Below, one piece after another: positions 22,051-33,615 of a stretch of 64,000 nt of DNA. Each line of letters begins with the position of its first letter. The first letter of the stretch is position 1. The position numbers were made by a program, and so were the translations under genes. The DNA is from Reticulascus tulasneorum (taxonomy: Eukaryota; Ascomycota; Sordariomycetes; Glomerellales; Reticulascaceae), in NCBI GenBank assembly GCA_001557505.1, contig LSAX01000010.1, forward strand, positions 186,001 through 250,000, in the 5' to 3' direction. Below the pieces are notes generated by a model. The model had not been told where the DNA came from. It worked only from the letters and a program-made list of their open reading frames with translations, and searched no databases.

Positions 22051-23668
22051 ATGGGAGACTTCAAATCAATTCCTGCTACGAGGGTAGCGGTGACCGCCCA
22101 CTCCGCGACGGAGCTCATCGGTAATACGCCTCTGGTTCGCTTGAACAAGATCCCGCAGAGCCTAGGTATCGAATGCGAGGTGTATGCAAAGGTCGAACTT
22201 TTCAACGCTGGCGGTAGCGTCAAGGACAGAATTGCCTTGCGGATGATTGAGGAGGCGGAGAAGAGCGGACGGATCAAGCCTGGTGATACCCTGATTGAGC
22301 CTACGAGCGGCAATACGTACGTTTGAGCTGCCCAGATCTAGCGTCTCAATTGTTTTTCTAACATTGTCTTTTAGCGGAATAGGCCTGGCTCTAGTCGGCG
22401 CAATTAAGGGCTACAAGACTATTATTACGCTCCCCGAGAAGATGTCAGCCGAGAAAGTCTCTGTCCTTCGTGCCCTAGGCGCCACCATCATTCGGACTCC
22501 TACGCAGGCAGCATGGGACAGCCCCGAATCTCATATCGGTGTCGCACGCCGGCTGCAGAAGGAGATCCCCAATGCGCATATTCTTGACCAGTATGAGAAT
22601 CCCGACAACCCGCGTGCACACGAATTCGGAACAGCGGAGGAGATTTGGACGCAGACCGAGGGCAAAGTCTCTGCTGTGATTGCTGGAGCAGGAACTGGTG
22701 GCACAATTTCAGGCCTGGCAAAGGGTCTAAGGAAGCACAACAAAGACATCAAAATAATAGCTGCTGATCCGCAGGGGAGTATCCTCGCCCTGCCAGAGAG
22801 CCTGAATACCCAGCACGCAAACGAATCGTATAAAGTCGAGGGCATTGGCTATGACTTCATTCCCGAGGTCCTGGATCGCGAACTTGTAGACAAGTGGTAC
22901 AAGACTGACGATCGCGAGTCTTTTCAGCTGGCGAGGAGACTAATCGCTGAGGAGGGTCTGCTTGTTGGTGGGAGTTCGGGTTCCGCCATGGCCGCAACAA
23001 TCAGAGCTGTTAAGGATCTCGGACTGGGCAAGGGCGACACCGTGGTTGTCATCCTTCCCGACAGTATCCGCAGCTATCTATCCAAGTTCGCGGACGACGA
23101 TTGGCTGGCAGCGAACGATCTGTTGCCAGAGGTTAATGGCCTGCAAGCAGAAGTTGCAGTTGGACACAAGGCGGAATCCAACGATCCTTACGCAGGCGAG
23201 ACAATCCGCGCCTTACGGCTGAAGCCGGTCATGTCCGTTCCTGCGACCAGTCCCTGCTCCGAGGCTATCGAGATTCTGCGCGAGAAGGGCTTTGACCAGC
23301 TTCCCGTCCTGTCGAACTCGGGAGGCAGGTTGGTCGGGTTAGTCACGCTTGGCAACCTGCTTAGTTTCCTCTCGTCCGGACGTGCCTCCGGGAGCAGCCC
23401 AGTCAGCGATGTCATGTTCGACTTCGGTCATTTGGATGAGGTCGTCACGGATCCGAGAGAGGTCGGGGATCGCAAAGATGTGACGAAGAAGCGGAAGTTT
23501 GTTGAGATCACGATGGACACGCCACTGTCCACCCTCAGCAAATTCCTCGAGTGGAATAGCGCAGCTGTCGTGACGGAACGATCCGAGGGAAAGAATGTGC
23601 TAGCAAAGCCGGTCGCGGTGGTTACCAAGGTGGATCTACTGACCTGGATGGTTCAGAAGAAGCTCTAG
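22051..23668 (+). CDS. CYS4: cystathionine beta-synthase, 519 aa, 2 exons
   Basis: Exon 1 is 22051-22316 and exon 2 is 22375-23668. A 58-nt intron (GTACGT donor, TTCTAAC branch, TTTTAG acceptor) interrupts the substrate loop, and splicing restores SGNTGIGLA. The enzyme condenses serine and homocysteine to cystathionine, the first step of reverse transsulfuration, in the cytosol with PLP. The PLP-binding Lys is at residue 58 in NAGGSVKDR. The phosphate-binding glycines are in [11 protein letters not shown], and the Ser-rich GGSSGSAMA segment is present. There is no N-terminal haem-binding extension, as in yeast. The C-terminal third carries two CBS domains (from about residue 370, [20 protein letters not shown]), the regulatory part of the fungal enzyme. 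Length matches yeast Cys4 (about 507). The symbol follows yeast usage. Confidence 0.96.
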
Positions 23669-23879
23669 ATTGATGTTGACTTGGTTAGGGACGGGGCGGA
23701 ACGTGGCGTTTGGGAGCGAGATACAGGCATCAACTAGCACAGATTATTCAGGTTTGGGCATGGGTAGACTCAACATCTACAGATAGTTCAGGGCAACCTG
23801 CTCAGTTAAAATCACGAATGCATTGGATATCAGTTTGAACGATGGGAACGTGGTTGCATCTTGACCCTTCCCTTCAGCC

Positions 23880-24755
23880 TCAACCTATTCGCTCTGCTAT
23901 CCAAGCCCACCATTTGTCAACACCAGGACCGTCTCCAATAATATTGCCGCCAACGACGTCGACATCAATACCAAATTCTCGCATCTGGGCAAATGAGAAC
24001 TTGTCCGAGCCGTACTCGCCCAGCCAGTCATCATTCTCTTCAGAGCCAATCTCGTCCATGCCCACGCCCGAATCCAGTAACCCCTTGCTCCTCGACGAGC
24101 GAATGCGAGCGAGCTCAATCTCCAGATTCGACTTCACCAGCGCACCAGGCAGGGCAGTGAATAGGTCCAACTTGTTGGCCGCAATCAACACAGACACGGC
24201 AGGAGGCGCTTTCGACGACTTGTTCGACGCAGAGCGTTTCTGTAGTGCCAGCAGTACTTCGTAGAGATATGATGCTGTCGGGGCCAACGTTTCGCTTTCT
24301 CCGATTGCAGCCGCATCAACCACAAACACCACAGCCTTGACCTTAGACTCGCCAGATGACGGCACGAGTTTCCCCGTCGCGTGAGCCCGCAGCTTGCCAT
24401 GCCCCGGCGTGTCCACTATCAAGAACTTCGTGTGGGTCCCACTCGTATCCTCCTGGCTTCGGAAGCTGGCCTTTGATTTCCCATCGCTCGATACGGTAAA
24501 CTCGACGCTCTGTGGTATTTGGGTTGTGTGCGTCAGGGCAGGCGCGTTGCCGCGCTCGAAGAGGGTCAGAAGAGATGTTTTGCCTGCGCCGGATGGGCCT
24601 ATAAGGAGGACGGAGGGCAGAACCGTGTAAGGAGTCGACTTGACGACGATGATGTGGAGGAGGATCGGAGCTAGCAGTACGATGAGAACGCCGATGATAA
24701 TGACGGAGAGAGACGGCGTCATGATCATTTCGACGAAGGAGGTAAAGGTCGCCAT
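23880..24755 (-). CDS. SRP102: signal recognition particle receptor beta subunit, 291 aa
   Basis: The single-exon gene starts at the ATG at 24755. An N-terminal membrane helix (residues about 15-37) anchors a Ras-like GTPase on the cytosolic face of the endoplasmic reticulum. The G1 P-loop is GPSGAGKTS at 53-61, the G3 motif lies in VDTPGHGK, and the G4 motif is NKLD. The family recruits the alpha subunit and so docks ribosome-SRP complexes at the translocon. An acidic insertion (GMDEIGSEENDDW) sits in the C-terminal half. The C-terminus ends in WWAWIAERIG, as fungal members often do. It converges on the cystathionine beta-synthase gene, with 211 bp between stop codons. The symbol follows the yeast name. 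Confidence 0.93.
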   Translation of the reverse strand: MATFTSFVEMIMTPSLSVIIIGVLIVLLAPILLHIIVVKSTPYTVLPSVLLIGPSGAGKTSLLTLFERGNAPALTHTTQIPQSVEFTVSSDGKSKASFRSQEDTSGTHTKFLIVDTPGHGKLRAHATGKLVPSSGESKVKAVVFVVDAAAIGESETLAPTASYLYEVLLALQKRSASNKSSKAPPAVSVLIAANKLDLFTALPGALVKSNLEIELARIRSSRSKGLLDSGVGMDEIGSEENDDWLGEYGSDKFSFAQMREFGIDVDVVGGNIIGDGPGVDKWWAWIAERIG

Positions 24756-25258
24756 GGTGGAGGAGCCGCGGCGACAGCCAGCAAGACCAGTTTGCAGATG
24801 AAGCCGTTGCTATTAAGGTACCTAGATAGAGATGTTGCCGACCAGGTTGAAAACGCCACAGGAGACAATGCGCCAGATATCACCCAAGGGTCACGGTGCT
24901 AAAACGCCAGCGTTGAACACTGTGATGACCACGGTGGGTCCCAAGCTGCCCTGCCGTGTCTTCCGGATCCAATCAGGCGAGCCCAACTGCCGTGCACTGC
25001 GTAAGCGTAAGCGCAGCCTCGCTTTAGGGGGCGACAGGGCTTCGCTTCAACTGTTGAAGAGTTGATTGACCCATCCTCTTCGAGCTGAGGAAACCTTGTC
25101 GCGTGGCCTTGAGCTTTCATCTTTTCTGGCAAATTGTCCAGCTGCCAAAGCATTTTAGCTCTATAATGCCCTGTTAGCATTGGCATGCGACAATCCAAAA
25201 GCCTGTACGCGCAGACACCCCCCGCCCACATTCACGCAGCAGGAACGCTCGGGATCCC
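24756..25258. promoter_or_regulatory. divergent promoter region, SRP receptor beta / AKR1
   Basis: The 503 bp separates two divergent genes. It includes a GGTACC palindrome in AAGGTACCTA at 24815-24824. No other site is clear. Confidence 0.5.
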
Positions 25259-27718
25259 ATGGACAAGAATCTTTCAGGAGGCAGCCCTACCACGGCCGCT
25301 TCCGGCGCGCCGATCCAGCCATCTACAAAGGGCACCGCAGCTGCGCCGATGCTGAATAACGAGATGGAGCTGGGACAGCTGCCTGGCGACGCGCCGGCCG
25401 CGGACGACGATATCATGCAGATTGCGAGAATAGGCGATGTACCTGCCATGGAGAAACTGTTTGAGTCTGGAGAGAGCGATGCTACATACACAGATAACGA
25501 GGGCATCACGCCGCTACATGTTCGTGGATGCCCCCTTGCTTCCCCTTGCGTCCCCTTGCGTCCCCTTGTGTTCAGATGCCACGATTGTTTGCTGACGAAT
25601 CCTGTAGTGGGCTGCCATCAACAACCAATATGCCATGTGCAAATTCCTAATCGAACATGGCGCCGAGATAAATAGGAAAGGAGGCGAGTCCATTGCTACT
25701 CCATTACAATGGGCGGCCCAGCGATGCCACTACTACACGGTCAATCTGCTGCTCCAGCACGGGGCAGACCCTCTCATCACTGATGCCCAAGGCTACAATA
25801 CCCTCCACATCTCGACGTTCAATGGCAATGTGCTCCTGATCGTCCTCCTGCTGCACCAAGGCATCCCGGTCGACGTCCTCGACAACTTCGGCCACACCGG
25901 ACTAATGTGGTCAGCCTACAAGGGATTTCCGCAATGTGTTGACGTCTTCCTCAGATGGGGCGCGAACGTCCACGCCACGGACGAGCAGGGCTTCACGGCG
26001 CTGCACTGGGCGCTGGTCAAGGGGTCTCCAGCGTGCATACAAAAGCTGATCGAATACGGTGCGGATCGATTTGCGAAAACCGAAACAGGCAAGACGCCGT
26101 CCACCACGGCGAAGGAACTCAATACACTGGGGGCATGGCACAAGGCGCTCAAGGAGTGTGGATACGACGACGATGGGCAGCCCATAGAACCCCATTTTCC
26201 CGGGGCTTCCTACCTCCGCAAGGATAAGAGGGGTTTCGTCACGAAATTCCTCTTCTTCTGGCCGTTCCTGATTGTCTGGGCTATGATCTCCATCTTGGCC
26301 CATATGCCCATTTTCGCGAGCGTCTTCTTTGCATTGGTCGTGGGCTACGGGTTGCAATGGTGCGCTCAGCAGGTCATGGAGTTTGGGCCGGCGGACATGA
26401 GGCAATTCCACAAGACGGTGCGTTCCCACATTGTAGAGTGTAGGACAAGACATGCTGACGCTCTCGACAGCCTTGGTTGGCTGGCATTTTTGCCGGATCT
26501 CTGTTTCTCGTAGGCTTGAATTGGCTTACAACAGTGCTGCCGAGGACCACGATATCATCTTGTAAGCTGTTTGCTTCTCTTGTGGCCTTGCCCGTTGCTA
26601 ACAGGGATAGCCGCGGAGGAGCCCCACTGGTGGTTGAACTTGACATTTGGCATCCTCTACGCGCTCTGTACATATTTCTACATCTCGACCATGCGCTATG
26701 ACCCCGGCTTTGTGCCGAAGATGAACGGCATTGCCGAGCAAAAATCGGTCATCGACGAGCTGCTGAAGCTGTGGAAGTTTGACGAGTCCAACTTTTGTGT
26801 TACGTGCATGATCCGGACACCTCTTCGTAGCAAGCATTGCAAGAGGTGTCAAAAATGCGTGGCCAAGCATGACCAGTATGGACTTCCAACCTTGTCAATC
26901 TTGAGAAATTGCGCTGACAGTCTCCAGCCACTGCCCGTGGGTTAACAATTGTGTTGGTATCAACAACCATCGGCAATTCTTCCTCTACCTCATCAACCTT
27001 ACCTTGGGGATAGTAGCCTTTGACTGGCTGCTTTACTTTTGTATGTGGACTACTCTGATAGGTCAAGGCACGTCAGCTAACCGTACCGGCAGACCTCAAC
27101 GATATTTCAGCCGACGCCTCGGATAGCTGTAACATCCTCAGCCCGGGCCTCTGCAAGATCGTCAACGCCGACGCCTACACTGCTATTCTGGCTGTATGGA
27201 TCTCTCTGCAGTTGACTTGGGTGAGCATGCTCCTCTTCGTCCAGTTCGTCCAAGTGTCGCGAGCCATGACGACCTATGAGAACATGTTCGGTATCCACGA
27301 TGCCGCCCTGACCTCCGCCTTCACTTCGACCGGCACACCACTCGATCCCAATCATCCCTCGCTCGCGCCTCAAGAGCCAGCAGGTCACGCTCATAAGCAC
27401 AAGGGCGGCTGGATGCAGCAATGGGCACGCATTCTCGGAGTGGATCCTTTTATAGAGACTGTTCGGGGCCGGGGTGCCGCGACAGGCAAGAACAAGCGCA
27501 AGAAGAAGAACCCGTATTCAAGAGGCTGCATGACGAATTGCCGGGACTTTTGGTGTGACCCCGCGCCAACATTTGGTCCCCGCGAAAACGGAACCGCGCT
27601 GCTGGGTGGCGAGCAGGTGAATTACACGGCCATGTACGAGAGCCCGAGCTTAATGGATATGGGACGGGGACGACGGCGGACTGGTGGGTACGAGGCTGTG
27701 GCCGGTGAAGAAGTGTAG
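25259..27718 (+). CDS. AKR1: palmitoyltransferase Akr1 (ankyrin repeats plus DHHC), 723 aa, 6 exons
   Basis: Exons 25259-25519, 25608-26417, 26471-26561, 26605-26875, 26928-27040 and 27093-27718 join in frame across introns of 88, 53, 43, 52 and 52 nt. The N-terminal half holds about six ankyrin repeats, starting near residue 50 (the first repeat is split by intron 1: [14 protein letters not shown]). Membrane helices follow from about residue 320. The Cys-rich catalytic domain reads [18 protein letters not shown] and then DHHC at 477-480, with the Cys of the motif as the acyl acceptor. Two more membrane helices and a cytosolic Lys-rich tail follow. Akr1 attaches palmitate to cytosolic proteins at Golgi membranes and affects endocytosis and signalling in yeast. 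Length fits the family. Intron 1 is unusual: GTTCGT donor and an internal decamer repeat. Confidence 0.95.
25531..25570. repeat. four-copy decamer repeat (TCCCCTTGCG) inside AKR1 intron 1
   Basis: Four head-to-tail 10-base units occupy about half of the 88-nt intron. The two central units are identical; the first and last differ by one or two bases. It probably arose by slippage and lengthened the intron. Confidence 0.8.
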
Positions 27719-30716
27719 CGGCCTCGTCTCAGGGCTGGCCGACGATGAAAGGGGAGTTTAGCAGTGGTGTTCACCGAGGTGATGGTCTATGTGTTGAGAT
27801 GGACATACGGGACAGCGGCGTAATGGAGAGAGCGTGATTGCGGTCAGCGCATTGGGTAAAACTACGGTTACGGTGTATCAATATGATGGTTAATAATGGC
27901 TGTAGACAGTGTCGGAAAATCCAGGCACGTCTTCCTGGTCTCCTGCGTAACTCGTGTGAACATGACATCTTTCAAACACCCACTCATGGGGATCTCACTC
28001 ATCACTGCAGCCGGCTGCACGGCAGCCCAAGCGTCATAACGGAGCGACACCACACGGATGGAGCGGCAGGTTGAGCCTCAAGTTGATCGCTTTCGAAGTC
28101 CGAGTCGCCGCAATCTGACACGGCGGCCTCCTCTCGCAATCGGACGGGCAGTGCCCCACGGGTGGCTGGTGGTGGGGAACCCCCGTGGCGCAGATTGGGG
28201 CGGGATGTGCCATTGTGACCCCATCCACTCCATCCCACGGCATTGGCCGAGCTTGGTTGCGAGGCTGTGCTGGCAAGGGCAGGGCCTCCCTCATCTCCAC
28301 ACACAGAACGGGCCCGGGTACACCTCCCTTCTTTTCACTTCCCGTCGGGGTTTTGCAGTGAAAGCCTCGCACTGGAGGAGAGTTTACAGGCGTAAGACCG
28401 GAAATTACAGCGGCCTGTTGCGCCGAATTAGTGAGCAGAAGGTGAATTCCTCACCCCCCCAGCACGCTCCAATTTTGGGCCACGATCGCCCCGTGCCAAT
28501 CTCCACAACCCTAACCTGGAAGGCCAGGAAGGGGAAAATCCGCCTTACAAGGCTGGTGCGTCTTTTCGGAGATCACGAAACATCAGCACGTTCTCGACGC
28601 GTCAACCGCAGAATCCTGAAGGGCTATTTCCAGCTTACGGGGATCATGTCATGGGGGAAGGATGATTTCAACGCCTCTGATTGCACGTGTTCTCTTACGA
28701 AAGAGTTTGCGTGTTTCTGATTTTCTAAGGCAGGGCTGGCGAGGCAAACTGGAGAGTCCGTCCCTCACGCCCCCCCCCCCTCCTCCCCTATCTTGGAGTT
28801 CGGGGGCCGGGTAAGGTCCACTATAGCCCCAGAGAGGTTGCTGCTCAATCCTGGAAATTGCAGTGCGTCGGCAGCAGAGTGTCAGAACCTTGTCTGCGTG
28901 TGTAATGTTTTTTATTTCCCGCTCATCCATAATGCACACGATGTAATAGGGAGGTTGTAATGGAGGGGCGTGTGCTGGAGAGTTCAGCTGAGACGGTCCC
29001 TCTTGCGCGGCTTCCCTCTATTACTGCTCATCGCCGGCCAGCCGTGGGCAGGCGGGCGGTGTGTTAAGGGCTGTTAAGGGGGGGAATGCGTGGATGTGGA
29101 AGGATCCCGAATATTCTTCTGACCGAAGCGATGGGTGCGGTGATATGGTGACTGTCACGGGCCAATGGGATGTCTACGCAGGTAATGTTTGGGAAAAGAT
29201 GGCAGCTCCTGTATGTATGTACGTACACATGTACGTCTGCCGGCATCGCAAGTCTGGGGAAAGCTGCAATGTCATCTATGTACGAGAGGTATGGTGTATT
29301 AGTCACAGTGACCACAGCTTCCAGGCAGAAGCCGCAAGGTGAGCCTTCGGCCTGGGCAAGCTAGGTCTAGGTCAACTTCAAGGTCAGATGGATGGGCCGT
29401 TTGCCTTACTAGAGTTAGGAATCGTTCCACGCTGTGGAGGGAACTGTCATCAGAGTTCCGAATACCAACCAGTTAGCATACGGAGTAGAGGGCGGCGAGC
29501 AGGTGGCTCGTGTGAGGCGAGTGACGGACAGGACCGATGCATCTTCCCTGCACCGCCATGTATGTACATGTTCTGCATAAGAACGGCTGTCTGGTGCGAA
29601 GATCGCGGGGATGACGTTCATGACATGGAGCCTCGAATCACCGCCCTTCATCGCGCGCCTCGCATCGATTTCCTGCTGCAAGCAACACGGGAATCGTGCT
29701 GCTGTACATCCCACCTGCAAATTTGTATGGGCTGTTGGTCGACGAGAAGCTCCAGTCAGTGGAGGCTGTGAAATCGTGTGGGTTGGCGATGGTGGTGGTG
29801 GGGGGAGCATGGGGATAAACGAGTTAGAGAAGTGCACAGCCATCGCACCCGTCCGCTAACATCCGAAAGGGACGCTGTCCAGTCCCCTTACAGCGAGACT
29901 CCATGCGGGAGGAGTCAAGGAGCTGGACTGGACTGGGAAGCCGCTTCATGCACGGCAGGCAGGTCTGGGCAGGTCAGGCGAATGGCCTCAGGGAATTGGC
30001 TTTCCACTGGCTCTGGATGCTCCAGGCGTCCACTTTACTGTTGCTGCAAACCACTGCAGGAAACCTGACGCAAGCGTAAAAAGTCCTAGTTTCTAGGCAG
30101 TCAGTTCTGCAGGAAGAAGCCCTGTGAGTCAGGGCAGGGCAGGGGAGCGGAGGGGGGGGGCCGAATCGGAAGCATGTTTGGTGGATGGGAGGTGTTGGTG
30201 GGTGGATGTCTGGTGATTGGCCTCGACCTTGCATGGTTCGCTCGTTCCCGAGGGGCCTACCTGTCAAACATGTTCGCCAACCTAAATGTGTACGGAGAAG
30301 GTGGTAGATTCTGGCCGGCCTCAATGTCGCCATCTGTCAGGTTTCGTTTGCCGCGCTATTTTGGCCTCAGAGCGCCGGGCATATTCTTGCCTGCGATCAC
30401 CGTCGTGTGCCCAGAAAGACAGGCTGTGGATGAGTTTAAACATTTTACCAGCCCAGTGGCAAGTCTATTTTTGCATCACGGGGGAAAGGGCAAGGAGGGT
30501 TTCTCGGAATAGTTACTAGGTTGTTTGTTCGTTCTTTGTTTCGAAGGTTTTCCCAGATTCCTGGATGAGGGTGTGTATGTGTGTGTGGGAAGGAGTGCAT
30601 CTAACAGGGAGCAGGACGGGGAAAAAAGTGCGAGGCGGTCCAGTCAATGGGGCCTCCCTTCTGGCAAAGTCCGAAGATCATGCAAAACAAAAAAAGACTG
30701 CGCAGCGAGAGTTCGC

Positions 30717-30758
<42 letters not shown>

Positions 30759-32532
30759 CGTAGTGGTGGCAGCTGATGAGCGTTGGCAGTGACAGAAGGT
30801 TGATCGATCAAGAGGAGGGGGGAGTGGGGTGGTGAGAGTGGGAGGCGTGTGGGAGGATCAGGCGGACGGATATGCTTCTCACCTCTTACGAATAGGTGTC
30901 TTCGTAAAATCAAGGACAGTCACTGCTGCTGTGAGGTAAAAAAAAAAAAAGGTAATTAGAGAGGTAGGTAGACCTAGAAGCGTGTTGCCTGCAGAAAAGG
31001 TGAGTCCTCCATTCCTGCTTGGCTCCCTCTGGGACTCCGAATCCCTGTTGGCAGGCTTAGAGACACTCCCCTAATTAATTGAAGCAGGTATTAGAGGTAA
31101 GTTGGGAAAAGGAGGGTATGGGAACTTGGAAGGGATCATTGGGGGGGTCATCCGGGGCTCCCAGGCCTCAAGACACAGCCCTCTTTGGCTGTGAGGTACG
31201 GAGTAATTATGCCACTTAATTAGCTGCTAACCAGCAGCTCTCAGTACCTAGTAGTCCCCGTAAAGCTTGATGTTCAGTGGGACGAGGTACCTAGGTGGAA
31301 GCGCAAAAAGGCCCGCGCCTAGGTACCTTACTCTTACTATTAGGTTTGCTGACCCTGCTACAGACCCCGTCCCACCCACACACACCCCATCTGGATTATT
31401 GCGGCAATGAGGCACTGCAGATACACCCCCCCCTCCCTGTTCCCGTGTCCGTTCGAGTCCTAACTAAACCGCTTTCAGCATAATGGACATGGGCGAGTGA
31501 TTCATCGGCCACAGAGAGGCCCCTGCAGCTAACGCCTAGCTAAGAAACTCAAAGAGAGAGACAGGCAGGCAGAAACGGGAACAAAGGCCCCCCCTCAGGC
31601 CAGTGAGAGGGCTCCCTCTCTTCGTCTCGCTGTCTGGGCCCGGGCTCTTCTGTCGCTGTCTCTACCTCCGATACCTTGCCCTCTACCTCCCCGCGCGCCC
31701 CCTCGCAGGCCGGATTCCATGTAGCCCGGTGCGGTAACGTAGGTACCCCCCCTCCGTCTGTTCTTCCTCCTGTCCTGTGTGTCCTCGGTCGAAAAAAGGT
31801 CAGGCCAACCGACTTATTGGCTCCACACAAAAATAAAAATCCACCCACTCCCACCCTCTCACGCATGGGAATTGCAACGACCCGGCATCGAAATATTTTA
31901 TAAGGCAACCGGCTTCCCACAGCTTCAGTCTCCTCCCACTCCATATCTCCTCATCTGATCTCTTCTCCACTTACATTTTACACTTTGCTAAGCAGGATAC
32001 ATCTGGTCTCGTCTGGACAGCGTCATCAGTCTCTTCTTTTCTATTACCACATCTATCTTCTTATTTACCTATTCCCCCTGCTCCCCCCTCCTGCTCCCCT
32101 TGCAGGCAGACGGAAAACCCTCCTCCTTCTTTCATATATAAGGCCCATCCCCCACTTCACCGCCGCCCTTCAACCTCTCGAATGTCCTCATGTCTTTGAA
32201 GCCACTTACACGGCGAAAAAACAACTACTTCGTCTCTGACACGGCCGATTGACACACTGTCTTCGTCCAGCTTCCCATCAGCCTACATCACCAACGAGTT
32301 TGTGAACAAGCGCAAGAACCCGACCACCTCGTCGTCGTCTTCCCTTACCACACCACTACCACCACCACCACCACACCATCCCAAGAACAGCCTGAACTCC
32401 CCCTTCCGGAGTTCACCACCGCCAGCACAGAAGCTGTCCTCTCCAAAGAGAGTCCGCTTTGCGCCTCGCGTCATCCAACCTACACCACCTCCACCGCGCA
32501 ATCCGCGCCGAGATACGTTGCCAACCGACACG
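27719..32532. other. 4.8-kb gene-poor region
   Basis: No gene is supportable. Frames at 28058-28720, 29388-29771 and 30174-30512 have no domain, signal peptide or matching exons. The region contains a (CAG)13 tract, several GGTACC palindromes near 31284-31329, and homopurine or homopyrimidine runs. From about 31900 it becomes CT-rich (about 32040-32110), probably promoter and leader of the gene starting at 32533. Confidence 0.45.
30718..30756. repeat. (CAG)13 microsatellite
   Basis: Thirteen perfect CAG units lie in the long gene-poor region. The frames read through it would give polyGln, polySer or polyAla, but none belongs to a credible gene. Confidence 0.95.
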
Positions 32533-33615
32533 ATGTGTGTCAACGATATCTACACCGACATCTACCCAGATGGTCGCAAGCACGATTACTCCCGTCCCAA
32601 CCTGTGCTCTGCCTCTCGTCACGGCCAGACCTGTGAACACACCGTCGTCTACAACCACCCGCCACGCTCCATCCAGTACACCGACCCCAGCTCGCAGTTC
32701 CTCTACCCTAACCAGCTACCTCCCACTCCTCGCCAGAGCCCCCGTGCCTCGACTCCTCTTGTCTACCACTCGGGCAATGAGTCGGACCGGTCCCGCCAGA
32801 GCAACAACAGCGACAAGAAGCGCTCGTCCGGAGTCTACGTCAATGGCCAGAAGGTCCTCGACCTGAACAAGAAGCGCCATGCTCGCAACGAACGCATCGT
32901 CATCGTCGACTCTCCTCCCACGCCCCGGACACCACCGCGGCAATTCGCCATGCCCTACACCGCCCCGCCCTCGCCCAACGCCAACATCCCCCAGTTCCAG
33001 TACAACATCGTCGACGCCAGCTCCCAACGTGAATCCCTCCGCCCCGTCATCGTCGACGAGCGGCCGCGGCCCCACGTCTCCATCGAGGTGGTCGACCATA
33101 GCCACCACGGTCACCGACGGCAGCACTCCAACGAGTCTCGTCACAGCCGCAGCCCTGCGTCTGGTATGAGCGACGAGGATCGCCGCCGCCGCCGCCACGC
33201 AGAACGCGAGGACCGCCAGCGCGCCGAGGACGAAGTCCGACGGCAGAAGATTCGCGCCAAGATCGCCGCTGCCAACGATGCCATCAAGCGTCGCCCTGCG
33301 GTGCCAGTACCACACGCGCCACTACAGCGCGCATCTACCGCTCTAAACTACAAGCGCCCAGCCGTCGAGGTGGCCATGCCACTCGAGCGGTCGCGCGAGA
33401 AGGAACTCGTCGATGCGGTGCGCCAGCTCAACATCGGCGATCGCATCCTCTCCAACGCAGAACGACGCGCCCGCGAAGACCGCGAACGCGACGAGGAGGA
33501 GGCCCAGCGCCGGCGCCTGCTGGAGCGCATGATGCCGAGGCGGCGCGCGACGGTTGGCCCTGGCAGCAGGCGGCACCGCGTGCTGTACGATGATGGGCTC
33601 TATCGATGGGAGTGA
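32533..33615 (+). CDS. conserved fungal protein of unknown function, Arg-rich coiled-coil C-terminus, 360 aa
   Basis: The frame opens upstream at 32302 with a GTG, but the first ATG is at 32533. It begins a segment (MCVNDIYTDIYPDGRKH, then SRPNLCSASRHGQTCEH) that I recall as the conserved N-terminus of a filamentous-ascomycete family. That region has three Cys and several His, which could bind a metal. A Pro/Ser-rich disordered middle follows, with PPTPRTPPR and TAPPSPNA. Residues about 215-250 include a His-rich stretch, HSHHGHRRQHSNESRHSR. From about 255 the protein is very rich in Arg and Glu (EDRRRRRHAEREDRQRAEDEVRRQK) over shorter blocks and probably helical. No enzyme motif is visible and no function is assigned. 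A long leader is likely, given the 4.8 kb without genes upstream. Confidence 0.8.
   Translation: MCVNDIYTDIYPDGRKHDYSRPNLCSASRHGQTCEHTVVYNHPPRSIQYTDPSSQFLYPNQLPPTPRQSPRASTPLVYHSGNESDRSRQSNNSDKKRSSGVYVNGQKVLDLNKKRHARNERIVIVDSPPTPRTPPRQFAMPYTAPPSPNANIPQFQYNIVDASSQRESLRPVIVDERPRPHVSIEVVDHSHHGHRRQHSNESRHSRSPASGMSDEDRRRRRHAEREDRQRAEDEVRRQKIRAKIAAANDAIKRRPAVPVPHAPLQRASTALNYKRPAVEVAMPLERSREKELVDAVRQLNIGDRILSNAERRAREDRERDEEEAQRRRLLERMMPRRRATVGPGSRRHRVLYDDGLYRWE

Noticed and set aside
28058..28720. 220-codon plus-strand frame in the long gene-poor region
   Set aside because: Composition is erratic (Arg/Trp/Gly/His rich), no domain is seen, and overlapping frames on the other strand are equally open.
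30525..30913. Polyglutamine, polyserine or polyalanine proteins through the CAG tract
   Set aside because: The frames are open only because the tract and its flanks lack stops; no flanking sequence looks like protein.
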